Assembly (NCBI GenBank): GCA_016946835.1
Contig: JACVTC010000495.1
Span: 1-23,481, forward strand
DNA from: Neocallimastix lanati (nom. inval.)
Lineage: Eukaryota > Neocallimastigomycota > Neocallimastigomycetes > Neocallimastigales > Neocallimastigaceae
DNA: 23,481 nucleotides
Direction: 5' to 3'
The notes beneath the pieces were generated by a model that ran no database searches, had not been told where the DNA came from, and was given only the letters and a program-made list of their open reading frames with translations. The translations under genes and the position numbers were made by a program. Positions 16,595-23,481 of this stretch are shown one piece after another. Each line of letters starts with the position of its first letter. Position 1 is the first letter of the stretch.

Positions 16595-17106
16595 TTTTGA
16601 GGTGTTGGAATAAAAGGTTCTAACTCCGAAACATGGAATATAGGATGATGTTTTGGAAAAGGTGACCTTTTAATATCTATTTTATAATTATGATTATTCA
16701 GAACATCTATTACTTTATATGGTCCATATTTACAAGGAGCTAACTTTGAACTATCTTCGATATTTAGTGATGGAGGAGCTTGTATCCAAACTAAATCATT
16801 TTCTTTAAATATTGGAGGTGGCATTCTCTTTTTATCTGCGTGTATTTTATATAGTTCTTTTGACCTTAATAAAACATCTTTAATATGATTAAATTTCATG
16901 CTTAAGTCCTTAATAATTTTATTATTAGTATCAATATCAGGTAATAAGAAAAATTCATCCATAGATGGATGAAAACCATAATTAATAAAGAAGGGTGTTT
17001 CTTTTGTAGATTCATTAATGGAGTTATTATAAACAAATTCAGCAAGGTGAATCCATTCAATCCAATCATCATGATAATATGATCTTGAGTAAGCTCTTAA
17101 ATATTG
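16552..17106 (-). CDS. pol: Integrase C-terminal part of element C
   Basis: The frame opens at CAA 17106 with QYLRAYSRSYYHDDW, then IHLAEFVYNNSINES and INYGFHPSMDEFFLL, the end of the integrase core. The C-terminal domain follows: PPIFKENDLVWIQ, CKYGPYKVIDVL (GPY/F motif) and HHPIFHVSELEPF. The stop at 16554-16552 comes right after a T5A5 tract that contains T TTA AAA (16591-16585). It is offset from 17097-19031 by one missing base near TTGAACAATA. Confidence 0.9.
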   Translation of the reverse strand, partial: QYLRAYSRSYYHDDWIEWIHLAEFVYNNSINESTKETPFFINYGFHPSMDEFFLLPDIDTNNKIIKDLSMKFNHIKDVLLRSKELYKIHADKKRMPPPIFKENDLVWIQAPPSLNIEDSSKLAPCKYGPYKVIDVLNNHNYKIDIKRSPFPKHHPIFHVSELEPFIPTPQKFLKRRIMMNLLMI

Positions 17107-19031
17107 TTCAATAAAGAATTACACCTTTCAACTTGACCAACTGTTTCATGATGGTCAGTTGTAGCGATTTTTGATTTAATGTTTAAATATTCCATTACTT
17201 CTTTCCAAAGAGCACTTGTAAATTGAGATCCTCTATCTGTATACATATCACAAGGCAATCCGTGTAGTTTAAATATATTTGTAATGAAAGCTTTGGCAGT
17301 TTGTTTGGCATCAGGTATTTGTTTAAACGGAATTAAATGAATCATCTTAGAGAAACGATCAACAACTACCATAATAACGGTGTATCCTTTAGAATAAGGA
17401 AGACCACATAGAAAATCAATTTCGATAGACTTCCAAGGTCTATCAGGAGTATCTAAAGGTTGTAAAAGACCATATTTTCTATGTCTATTAACCTTGTTTC
17501 TTGCACAACATTCACAAGAATTAACATAACTTGTAACATCTTCATGTATTTTTGGCCACCAAAAGTTTCTTGTAATTAGTTCTAAAGTTCTTCTTATACC
17601 AAGATGTCCAGAAGTGGGTTTTTCATGATATTTTTCTAAAATTTCTAATCTAAGTGATTCAGGAATATAAATTAAATTGTTATATAATATAATATTATCT
17701 TTTATTTTAAATCTTTCCATTTTCCTAAATGGTTTATAAGCATAATTATTTTTAATATTGTTTTCACTAAAGTATAATTTAATATCTTCAGCAGTAGCAT
17801 CTTCTTTAATAGCATCAATAATTTTTTCTAGTAAATTACTCATAATTCCTATAAAACAGGGAACTTCTTTTACATTTTTAATATCTAATATATTTTCTGG
17901 TTTAATATCTTCGTTATTCTTCATATAATCAGGTCTTCTTGAAAGACTATCTGGTTTCCCATTTTTAGTTCCTTGTCTATATATAAGTTGGAAATCATAT
18001 TCCTGAAAGAATAAGTGCCATCTATGCTGTCTTTGATTACCAACTTTTCCTCCTAAAGTATAGATTAAATTTCTATGGTCAGTATAGACAGTAATTTTAT
18101 GCTTTGCACCAAGTAAAAGATGTCGCCAAGTTAAGAAAGAATCTCTAATAGCTAATAACTCTTTTTCTGTAATGGTATAATTTATTTCGGAGCCTTGTAA
18201 ACTTCTTGAAAAGTAAGCAACAGGATGTAATTTATTATTTTCATCTTTCTGAGATAAAACAGCACCTATAGCATAGTTACTTGCATCACATTCTACTATG
18301 AATGGTTTAGTTACATCTGGGTGATGCAGTACTGGAGAAGTAGTTAATTTACTTTTTAATAATTTAAATGAATTTTCACAATTTGTATCCCAAATAAATT
18401 TTGTATTTTTTCTTGTTAAATTATGGAGAGGCTTAGCTATTTTTGCAAAATTTTTTACAAATCTCCTATAGTAATTACATAAGCCTAAAAATCGTTGTAC
18501 TTCTTTAATATTTTTCGGAGTTGGCCACTCTTCTATAGATTTAATTTTCTTTGGGTCAGTAGATACACCATCACCAGATAAAATGTAACCTAGGAATTCA
18601 ACTTTTTCTTTATCGAATTCACATTTTTCTAATTTTGCGTATAAATTATTATTAATTAAAGTTTGTAATACACTTCTTACTTGTTTGTGATGTTCTTCCA
18701 AATCCTCAGAATAAATTAAAATATCATCCAAATATAAAATAACACTTTTTTCCAAATAAGGTCTGAGTAAAGAATTAATAAATGATTGGAAAGTGGCTGG
18801 GGCATTTTTCAACCCAAAAGGCATTACGAGATATTCGTAATGACCATATTTAGTTCGAAAAGCTGTTTTATATTCATCCCCCTCTTTTATACGAATTAGG
18901 TTATAGGCAGATCTTAGATCTAATTTTGTGAAATATTTTGCACCTTTAACCTTTTCAATAATATCATTAATAAGTGGAAGAGGATATGAATTTCTAATGG
19001 TAACAGCGTTTAACTTTTTGTAATCACACAC
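17097..19031 (-). CDS. pol: Reverse transcriptase, RNase H and integrase core of element C
   Basis: A 644-codon frame. RT: CDYKKLNAVTIRNSYPLPL, DLRSAYNLIRI, LVMPFGLKNAPATFQ, catalytic YLDDILIYS. RNase H: ECDASNYAIGAVLSQ, TEKELLAIRDSFLTW, VYTDHRNL, KPDSLSRRPDY. Integrase: zinc finger SGHLGIRRTLELITRNFW with CECC, Asp in IEIDFLCGLPYS, Asp in YTDRGSQFTS and Glu in VGQVERCN, 35 residues after the second Asp. Its first codon is GTG inside RT, because a 1-bp shift separates it from the upstream RT piece. It ends at NSLLNNI through another 1-bp shift. All catalytic residues are intact. Confidence 0.96.
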   Translation of the reverse strand: MCDYKKLNAVTIRNSYPLPLINDIIEKVKGAKYFTKLDLRSAYNLIRIKEGDEYKTAFRTKYGHYEYLVMPFGLKNAPATFQSFINSLLRPYLEKSVILYLDDILIYSEDLEEHHKQVRSVLQTLINNNLYAKLEKCEFDKEKVEFLGYILSGDGVSTDPKKIKSIEEWPTPKNIKEVQRFLGLCNYYRRFVKNFAKIAKPLHNLTRKNTKFIWDTNCENSFKLLKSKLTTSPVLHHPDVTKPFIVECDASNYAIGAVLSQKDENNKLHPVAYFSRSLQGSEINYTITEKELLAIRDSFLTWRHLLLGAKHKITVYTDHRNLIYTLGGKVGNQRQHRWHLFFQEYDFQLIYRQGTKNGKPDSLSRRPDYMKNNEDIKPENILDIKNVKEVPCFIGIMSNLLEKIIDAIKEDATAEDIKLYFSENNIKNNYAYKPFRKMERFKIKDNIILYNNLIYIPESLRLEILEKYHEKPTSGHLGIRRTLELITRNFWWPKIHEDVTSYVNSCECCARNKVNRHRKYGLLQPLDTPDRPWKSIEIDFLCGLPYSKGYTVIMVVVDRFSKMIHLIPFKQIPDAKQTAKAFITNIFKLHGLPCDMYTDRGSQFTSALWKEVMEYLNIKSKIATTDHHETVGQVERCNSLLNNI

Positions 19032-19384
19032 AATCTTAAAGAACCATCTTTCTTTTTTTGAAATAAGACAGGATAACCAGCTGGAGATTCAGAAGGTCTA
19101 ATAAATCCCTTCTTTAAATTTTCTTCTATATATTCTTTTAAAACTTTATTTTCTTCTTCAGATAATGGGTAGATAGGTCCATAATGAAGAGAAGCATCCT
19201 TTTCTAAAACTATTTTACAGTCAGTTAAACGATGTGGCGGTAGTTTATCTGCTTCTTTCTTACTAAATACAACAGCCAAATCTCGATATTGAAGCGGAAT
19301 ATTTTCGATTTTTATATCTTCAATATCTTCTTCATAATTTTCTTTATTTGTTAAAAATGAATAAATTAAATAATTATAGTTAAA
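19010..19384 (-). CDS. pol: RT N-terminal part of element C
   Basis: The conserved frame is open from about 19384: IPLQYRDLAVVFSKKEAD, LPPHRLTDCKIVLEKD, HYGPIYPLSEEE, KKGFIRPSESPAG, KKDGSLRLCV. This is the usual N-terminal RT region. It breaks at TTGTGTGTGATTAC, where one base is missing before the Asp-Tyr of the VDY motif, and continues in 17097-19031. Confidence 0.92.
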   Translation of the reverse strand, partial: FNYNYLIYSFLTNKENYEEDIEDIKIENIPLQYRDLAVVFSKKEADKLPPHRLTDCKIVLEKDASLHYGPIYPLSEEENKVLKEYIEENLKKGFIRPSESPAGYPVLFQKKKDGSLRLCVITKS

Positions 19385-19833
19385 TTTATTATTAATTTTA
19401 TATTTTTTATTTTGGTGATTGTTTTTAATTTAAAAAATATTTTATTGGTTAAAAAATTAAATTTTTTATGAAGAAATTTTTTATATTTATTAAGTTTAAA
19501 ATTTAATTTATTTTGATTAAAATTTTTGAAATTTTTTGAATTTTTTGTATAATTAAATTTTTTTATGAATTTATGTTTTAAAAAATAATTTTTTAAAAAT
19601 CTTTTTATCACTGAATTAAACCGAGAATAATATTGTGGATTTTTATTAGCATTTTTATTAATTTTGTTATAAAAGTGAGAATCTAAATAAGAATATAGGA
19701 AGTTTTTATTATAATCGTAATGAATATGAAACTTCCTCATAAATTGATTTCCAAAAAGTAATTTTGTTGGAATACAATTCGAAATTAAAAATTTTTCTTT
19801 AAAATTTTTAAAATAAACTTTTTTTATTTTCAT
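19366..19833 (-). CDS. pol: Protease C-terminal part and linker of element C
   Basis: Continues the protease after a 1-bp shift in an A7 run (AATAAAAAAAGTT): KEKFLISNCIPTKLLFGNQF and MRKFHIHYDYNK match the second half of a retropepsin domain. A Lys/Asn/Phe-rich linker of about 90 residues follows. The end at 19366 is an artefact of another shift in the linker before RT. Confidence 0.72.
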   Translation of the reverse strand: MKIKKVYFKNFKEKFLISNCIPTKLLFGNQFMRKFHIHYDYNKNFLYSYLDSHFYNKINKNANKNPQYYSRFNSVIKRFLKNYFLKHKFIKKFNYTKNSKNFKNFNQNKLNFKLNKYKKFLHKKFNFLTNKIFFKLKTITKIKNIKLIINLTIII

Positions 19834-20131
19834 TAATTTTAATTTGAAATTTTAGCCAAACATAATTCTTTATCTGGGTTGTATCACCAGAAATTCCTTT
19901 GACTAAAATTTTTGATTTTAAATTATATTTTTTCAAGTTTAAAGTTTTTACTAAATCTTCTGTAATAAAATTACAGAAGGAGCCTGAATCTAACATAGAT
20001 TCAGTTTTTAATTTATTATTATCATTTTTAATATTTTTTATATTATTTGAAAATGATGTTGGAATATATGTATCAAATAAAAGGAAAGTTGAAGGTAATT
20101 TTTTATTTACTACATTATTAAATGTAGGAAA
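19808..20131 (-). CDS. pol: Protease N-terminal part of element C
   Basis: The frame is open from 20131 below a T11 run. It contains an Asn/Lys-rich lead and then TESMLDSGSFCNFITEDL, where Asp-Ser-Gly is the catalytic triplet of a retropepsin-type aspartic protease. It is cut by a 1-bp shift at 19808-19833. The family function is cleavage of the Gag-Pol polyprotein. No stop separates a mature Gag from protease except the homopolymer shift. Confidence 0.82.
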   Translation of the reverse strand, partial: FPTFNNVVNKKLPSTFLLFDTYIPTSFSNNIKNIKNDNNKLKTESMLDSGSFCNFITEDLVKTLNLKKYNLKSKILVKGISGDTTQIKNYVWLKFQIKINENKKSLF

Positions 20132-20198
20132 TTATAAAAAAAAAAATGAAGAATTCTTGTGTTTTTTATTATATTGGACTTCTGTTGAAGTCCATTGT

Positions 20199-20651
20199 TT
20201 AGTTTTTTGTTTTATTATTATTGCTACTAGTTTTATTACTATTATAATTGTTATTATTGTAATTATTATTATAATTACTTTTGTTATTATAATTGTTATT
20301 AGAATTATAATTTTTATCATGATTAATATGGGTACTAACGTGTTTTGAATGTTTATTATTACTGCTTCTAGAAAGTTTTGAATTACCATTATTTGATTTT
20401 ATTTGATTTTTTGTTTTTAATGTATTTTCAAGTAAAATACATTTAGTATAAATAGTACCAAGATCAACAGGGAATTCTTCCATTTCTTCAATTACTTCTT
20501 GGAATTTTGAATGTAACCCATTATAGAAAATTAAAACTAAGGCTTCTTCACTGAATCCAAGACCATTCGAAAGAGTTCTAAATTGTTCAATATAATCATT
20601 TATTTTCCCATAATTATGTTTCAATTTTATTAATTGAATCTTAGCTAATTT
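20199..20651 (-). CDS. gag: Gag C-terminal part of element C
   Basis: The frame is open from 20651: LAKIQLIKLKHNYGKIND, YIEQFRTLSNGLGF, ALVLIFYNGLHSKFQEVI, the second half of a Ty3-type capsid. A Ser/Asn/Lys-rich low-complexity tail of about 70 residues follows. No CCHC zinc knuckle was found in any frame nearby; the basic Asn/Lys tail may bind RNA instead. It ends near an A-rich run at 20199, after which the frame is unclear up to the T11 run at 20136-20146. Confidence 0.85.
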   Translation of the reverse strand, partial: KLAKIQLIKLKHNYGKINDYIEQFRTLSNGLGFSEEALVLIFYNGLHSKFQEVIEEMEEFPVDLGTIYTKCILLENTLKTKNQIKSNNGNSKLSRSSNNKHSKHVSTHINHDKNYNSNNNYNNKSNYNNNYNNNNYNSNKTSSNNNKTKN

Positions 20652-21052
20652 TTGCTTGCAACGTTGGAAAATGCTTTTCTTAATTCAGTAGTCAATTCAG
20701 AAAGAGTTTTTGGGTTAGTATCCTTGTACGTAGCTAGATACCAATTACGAGCGCCATCTCTTAAACGGGATTTAATAAAGTTAATTTTGATATCTTCTGT
20801 AGCTTCTGAATTTGGATATGTTTTAAAGGTATCTTCACAAAGTTGACAGAATAGATCAGTTTCTTTAGTATCTCCAGAGAAAAATCCAGGTTCAGGAACT
20901 TGTTGTAAACGGTTTGAAAAAGCATTCCTCATAATAACATCATTGTCATCATCACGTCTAGTAATGGTAGATACATTATCCTCTTGTGTTTGACTAGTAG
21001 AAGGAATATCATTTGTAGCAATATTTATATTTAACTTTTCATCTAAAATTTT
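20645..21052 (-). CDS. gag: Gag central part (capsid) of element C
   Basis: Open from 21052: ILDEKLNINIATNDIPSTS, then VPEPGFFSGDTKETDLF, FIKSRLRDGARNWYLATY and LSELTTELRKAFSN, the Ty3/Gypsy Gag capsid pattern (a W near a hydrophobic helix and an R-x-F helix). Shifts by one base in AAAATTTT (21045-21052) and AAAAA (20649-20653) join it to the N- and C-terminal pieces. Confidence 0.88.
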   Translation of the reverse strand, partial: KILDEKLNINIATNDIPSTSQTQEDNVSTITRRDDDNDVIMRNAFSNRLQQVPEPGFFSGDTKETDLFCQLCEDTFKTYPNSEATEDIKINFIKSRLRDGARNWYLATYKDTNPKTLSELTTELRKAFSNVASKN

Positions 21053-21273
21053 GTTAAATTAGATAATTGATTAATAATATTTTTATTATCTTTGTAAAGT
21101 GTATAAAGTTTTTTTTGTAAGTCCTTGTTATATTCATTAAAATCTTCTTTTAATAAAAAACTATCATTAACAGAAGAAGCCAATTCGGATACAGTAACTT
21201 GGGCGTCAGACCTTAATTTATTAACTTCTGACATTGGAGCAATGTCAGCCCATACATTATTGTAAAAAGACAT
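21043..21273 (-). CDS. gag: Gag N-terminus of element C with its start codon
   Basis: ATG at 21273-21271, only 34 nt after the 5' LTR, begins MSFYNNVWADIAPMSEVN. It is followed by a heptad-like helical segment (FLLKEDFNEYNKDLQKKLYTLYKDN) that could form a coiled coil. The stop at 21043 arises from a 1-bp shift in ACAAAATTTTAG. The ATG is the natural Gag start of the element. Confidence 0.82.
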   Translation of the reverse strand: MSFYNNVWADIAPMSEVNKLRSDAQVTVSELASSVNDSFLLKEDFNEYNKDLQKKLYTLYKDNKNIINQLSNLTKF

Positions 21274-21297
21274 ATTAAAGTAGTAACCAAAACTAGG

Positions 21298-21310
21298 GTA
21301 AGGTTATTGT
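21298..21310 (-). other. Self-primer binding site of element C
   Basis: The minus strand reads ACAATAACCTTAC across the LTR end (ACA is the LTR terminus). Its perfect complement, GTAAGGTTATTGT, lies in the LTR at 21553-21541, starting 40 nt after a TATAAAAG box. A 13-nt match between the presumed RNA 5' end and the position just after the LTR is the hallmark of Tf1/sushi self-priming. No convincing tRNA 3' complement begins at the LTR border. Confidence 0.8.
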
Positions 21311-21585
21311 TAAAATTAGATATAAAATAGTTTTATGATTAATAACGTTACTAGGTTAATATGTTGAATTATATATTAATAATCCAACAATAATTAATTA
21401 ATAATAATATAAAAATAATATAAGATAAATAGTTAAGTTATTTAAACACTTAATATCTAAGAATATTTTAAATAATAATTTCTTTGAAGGATTATGAAAA
21501 TATTTATTTATTGAATTATTAGTATATAATTATTGTAAATACAATAACCTTACAAAGAACATAAAAGATAGATTTTTACATCTTT

Positions 21586-21593
21586 CTTTTATA
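21586..21593 (-). promoter_or_regulatory. TATA box of element C
   Basis: TATAAAAG on the minus strand, 40 nt before the presumed RNA start GTAAGGTTATTGT. The spacing and both motifs recur in the partial LTR at 23142-23481, which supports their function. Confidence 0.72.
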
Positions 21594-21814
21594 CTTTGTA
21601 AGTTACATAATAATAATATTTAATTATAAGATAATAATAATATCAGTAAAATGAATATTAATAAAATATTAAAATAATAACAATATCGATATGTTTAAAA
21701 TATTTAATATAATTAAATAAATTTAATTTGTATAATTAATTTGAATAATTAAAAATAGTAATTAATATATATGATATAAACATATATATAAACATAATAT
21801 AAATAAAATACATG

Positions 21815-21822
21815 TGACGTCA
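21815..21822. promoter_or_regulatory. CRE/ATF-like octamer in U3 of element C
   Basis: TGACGTCA, a perfect bZIP (ATF/CREB) consensus, within a near-palindrome CATGTGACGTCATATG about 220 bp upstream of the TATA box. It is also in the 3' LTR at 15580-15587. It is one of few GC-containing palindromes in a very AT-rich LTR. Confidence 0.6.
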
Positions 21823-22001
21823 TATGTAAATAATTGAAATTATTAATATAAATCTTATTTATTAATATTTTCAGAATTATTAGGCCTAAGATAATTCTTT
21901 AAATATTAAATAAGAATTTATATTAATTATTAATTAAATGTATATTGAAATGTGAATAACTGAAATTGAGATTTCAATTCAGTTATAATTTCAACAAGAT
22001 T

Positions 22002-22690
22002 CGTCTGGTATCCGAATCCTAGAGGAGGACCATGTAACGAAACTCATAACTAGCAAATTAGTAATCATGGTTCAATGGTAAGTTACCACAACCATTGGGC
22101 TGAACCCTTAGGGTTCGACACACACCCTTTCCAAATTTTAATAACTTTTTATTTATTATAACTAGAATATTAAAGAAATTACTAGTGTTTATCGGTTAAA
22201 CAATTGAACCGATAAAACTAGAAAAATCTATTTTATTAATATTTTTTATCATTTTTTATCTAAGATTCATTTTCTAGAAAGAAAACTTGTTTTCTTTAAT
22301 TTTCTTTAATTTTCTTTGATTTTCTTTAATTTTCTTTAATTTTCTTTATTTCTAATAATTACTAATAACAACTGATAACTTAAAATAATTAATTTTCCTG
22401 AAAAACTATAAATAGGTGTAAAATTTTATAATAAAATATTTTTACTTGTGCTTTTATTAATTAATTTTAAAGTAATTTAAAATATTACAATGATTAATTA
22501 ATAAAATAATAATTTACATTTTTATTAATAAAAAAAATTTATTTTAATAAAACATATTTTGAATTACTTTAGTGTCGAGAACCTTTTGTGTGAAAAAACC
22601 TTAAGACAATCTTAAGTAACATATAGATTTGTTACATTATTACTATTTTGAGTCCTGCATAACTCGCCAGATTTTGGGACAACACAGGTA
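22002..22690 (+). other. Noncoding module: structured segment, hairpins, TATA box, hairpins
   Basis: No ORF. A more GC-rich start (22002-22130) has GGTTCA-ATGGT 22069-22079 / ACCAT 22091-22095 and TGAACC 22101-22106. Then come CTAGT 22182-22186 / ACTAG 22217-22221 enclosing TTATCGGTT 22189-22197 / AACCGATAA 22207-22215; AAAGAAAA 22278-22285 / TTTTCTTT 22290-22297; TATAAATAGG at 22407; then CTTAAG 22600-22605 / 22611-22616 and GTAACA 22616-22621 / TGTTAC 22630-22635. The order resembles the upstream region of element B. It could be an LTR of an unrecognised plus-strand element. Confidence 0.45.
22290..22349. repeat. Tandem 10-bp TTTTCTTTAA repeat, six copies
   Basis: TTTTCTTTAA is repeated six times with one G-for-A change (TTTTCTTTGA), just upstream of the TATA box at 22407. 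Confidence 0.85.
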
Positions 22691-22942
22691 ATTATTAAAT
22701 TTTATTATAGTAATAATATATTCGATTATATTTATTTATCTTTATTAAATAATTTTTTATTTTTGAAAGAGAGAGTTTTTAATTATTTTATTTTCATAAT
22801 TTCTTAAATATTTAATATTCTATCAATTTGATTTGTTAGTATTAAAAATTTTAATTTAATTGGTCTCAAATTTATATATAAAAATATTATAAATCATTAA
22901 TATAAATTATTATAAAGTTTTAATATTAATTATCACAAGATT

Positions 22943-23106
22943 TTAATATAAAACTATTATAGAATATTAATATAAAACTATTATAAAATATTAATATAAA
23001 ACTATTATAAAATATTAATATAAAACTATTATAAAATATTGATATAAAACTATTATAAAATATTAATATAAACTATTATAAAATATTAATATAAATTATT
23101 ATAAAG
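22943..23106. repeat. Tandem 24-bp AT-rich repeat
   Basis: About seven units of ttaatataaaactattataaaata with a 24-bp period. Some units lose two or three bases, and more diverged copies lie upstream from about 22885. No ORF or gene is seen between 22691 and 23141. Confidence 0.82.
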
Positions 23107-23141
23107 TATTGTTAACAAATATTATAATCTTTTTTGTATAT

Positions 23142-23481
23142 TGTTAAAAAGTAGACAGATTGAATTTAACGACGGAATCAGGTTGATATATCTATATAAT
23201 ATAACTATATAGATATAAATAAATTACTAAAATAAAAGAGTTTTAAAGTTAAATTTGTTAATTTAACACTTAATTAAAACTAATAATAATATAATGGTTT
23301 GATATGATAAAAATTTTTATTTATTAATAAAAATATATAGTTATATTATAATAGGTTAACTATAACCTTACAAAGAACAAAAGATAAATTTGAATTTTCT
23401 TTTTATACTTTGTAGGTTTGAGAATATTGATAATAATAATATAAAGTTGATAATAATAATATTTAGTATAAGAATATGTTT
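23142..23481 (-). mobile_element. Partial LTR related to the element C LTR, cut by the right edge
   Basis: Starts TGTTAAAAAG (compare TGTTAAAATT of C). It keeps the order ttaacacttaatt, ataaccttacaaagaac (23362-23378) and tttttatactttgta, so the TATA box (TATAAAAAG, 23407-23399) and presumed RNA start (23371) match C at similar spacing. The rest is diverged. No self-primer complement lies to its left, so it is either the 3' LTR of an element extending right or a solo LTR. Confidence 0.7.

Larger units (their letters stand above)
15073..21996 (-). mobile_element. Element C: recent chromodomain-bearing Ty3/Gypsy retrotransposon
   Basis: A 6.9-kb minus-strand element flanked by a perfect 5-bp duplication agatt (15068-15072 and 21997-22001). 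The LTRs are 689 bp each with ends TGTT...AACA. Between them, in order on the minus strand, come a self-priming site, gag, protease, RT, RNase H, integrase, a divergent chromodomain, a 0.6-kb 3' untranslated region and the PPT. All catalytic residues are present and no in-frame nonsense codon was found, but about eight 1-bp frameshifts split gag-pol. Confidence 0.94.
21308..21996 (-). mobile_element. 5' LTR of element C
   Basis: TGTT...AACA ends, 689 bp, and no substitution relative to the 3' LTR. On the minus strand it carries CRE-like TGACGTCA (21815-21822), TATAAAAG (21593-21586) and a presumed start at G21553, so U3 is about 440 bp and R-U5 about 245 bp. Confidence 0.95.

Noticed and set aside
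19899-20348. Plus-strand ORF with an Ile/Val-rich run
   Set aside because: Antisense of the Asn-rich Gag tail and protease start of C.
22061-22135. Functional tRNA gene
   Set aside because: A and B boxes are present, but D-stem and T-stem pairs fail and no acceptor stem closes.
22033-22636. LTR with ends TGTAAC...GTTACA
   Set aside because: Ends look right, but flanks gacca and ttatt do not form a target duplication and no second copy is in the window.

Overview
This window is a dense block of Ty3/Gypsy-type LTR retrotransposons from a very AT-rich eukaryote. No host gene, rRNA or convincing tRNA gene was found. The extreme AT bias, homopolymer runs, Asn-rich Gag tails and chromodomain integrases would fit an early-diverging fungus (for example an anaerobic gut or arbuscular mycorrhizal lineage), but a social amoeba is not excluded. 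I infer this from composition and family resemblance only.

Layout. (1) 1-1864: the 5' end of a minus-strand element, E0, that runs off the left edge. It has an edge-cut Gag ORF, a leader with eight 43-bp hairpin repeats, a tRNA-Pro-type primer site and its 5' LTR. (2) 1869-2428: a solo-LTR-like unit. (3) 2433-8857: element A, minus strand, with two LTRs, PPT, tRNA-Ala-type primer site, Gag, a canonical -1 frameshift heptamer at the Gag stop, then protease, RT, RNase H and integrase. It has two lesions. E0's LTR, the solo LTR and A are separated by the same 4-bp word, tcct. (4) 8862-14797: element B, plus strand, an older pseudo-element. Its upstream region and leader are packed with inverted repeats. 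Its pol has two nonsense codons (one replaces the Tyr of YIDD), three frameshifts and a solo LTR inside RNase H with a perfect 5-bp duplication. It ends in a chromodomain, and no 3' LTR was recognised. (5) 15073-21996: element C, minus strand, complete, with TSD agatt. Its two 689-bp LTRs differ by four 1-bp indels and no substitution, yet its gag-pol is broken by several 1-bp shifts, mostly in homopolymers. C carries a Tf1-like self-priming signature. (6) 22002-23481: noncoding, with a hairpin-TATA-hairpin module, tandem repeats and the start of another LTR related to C's.

How the parts work together. Gag forms the particle. Pol supplies protease, RT/RNase H and integrase. LTRs give promoter and termini. 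The primer site starts minus-strand DNA and the PPT starts plus-strand DNA. E0 and A look tRNA-primed, with a U5-leader stem around the primer site and 4-bp duplications. C looks self-primed, with 5-bp duplications and a chromodomain that in this family can guide integration to chromatin.
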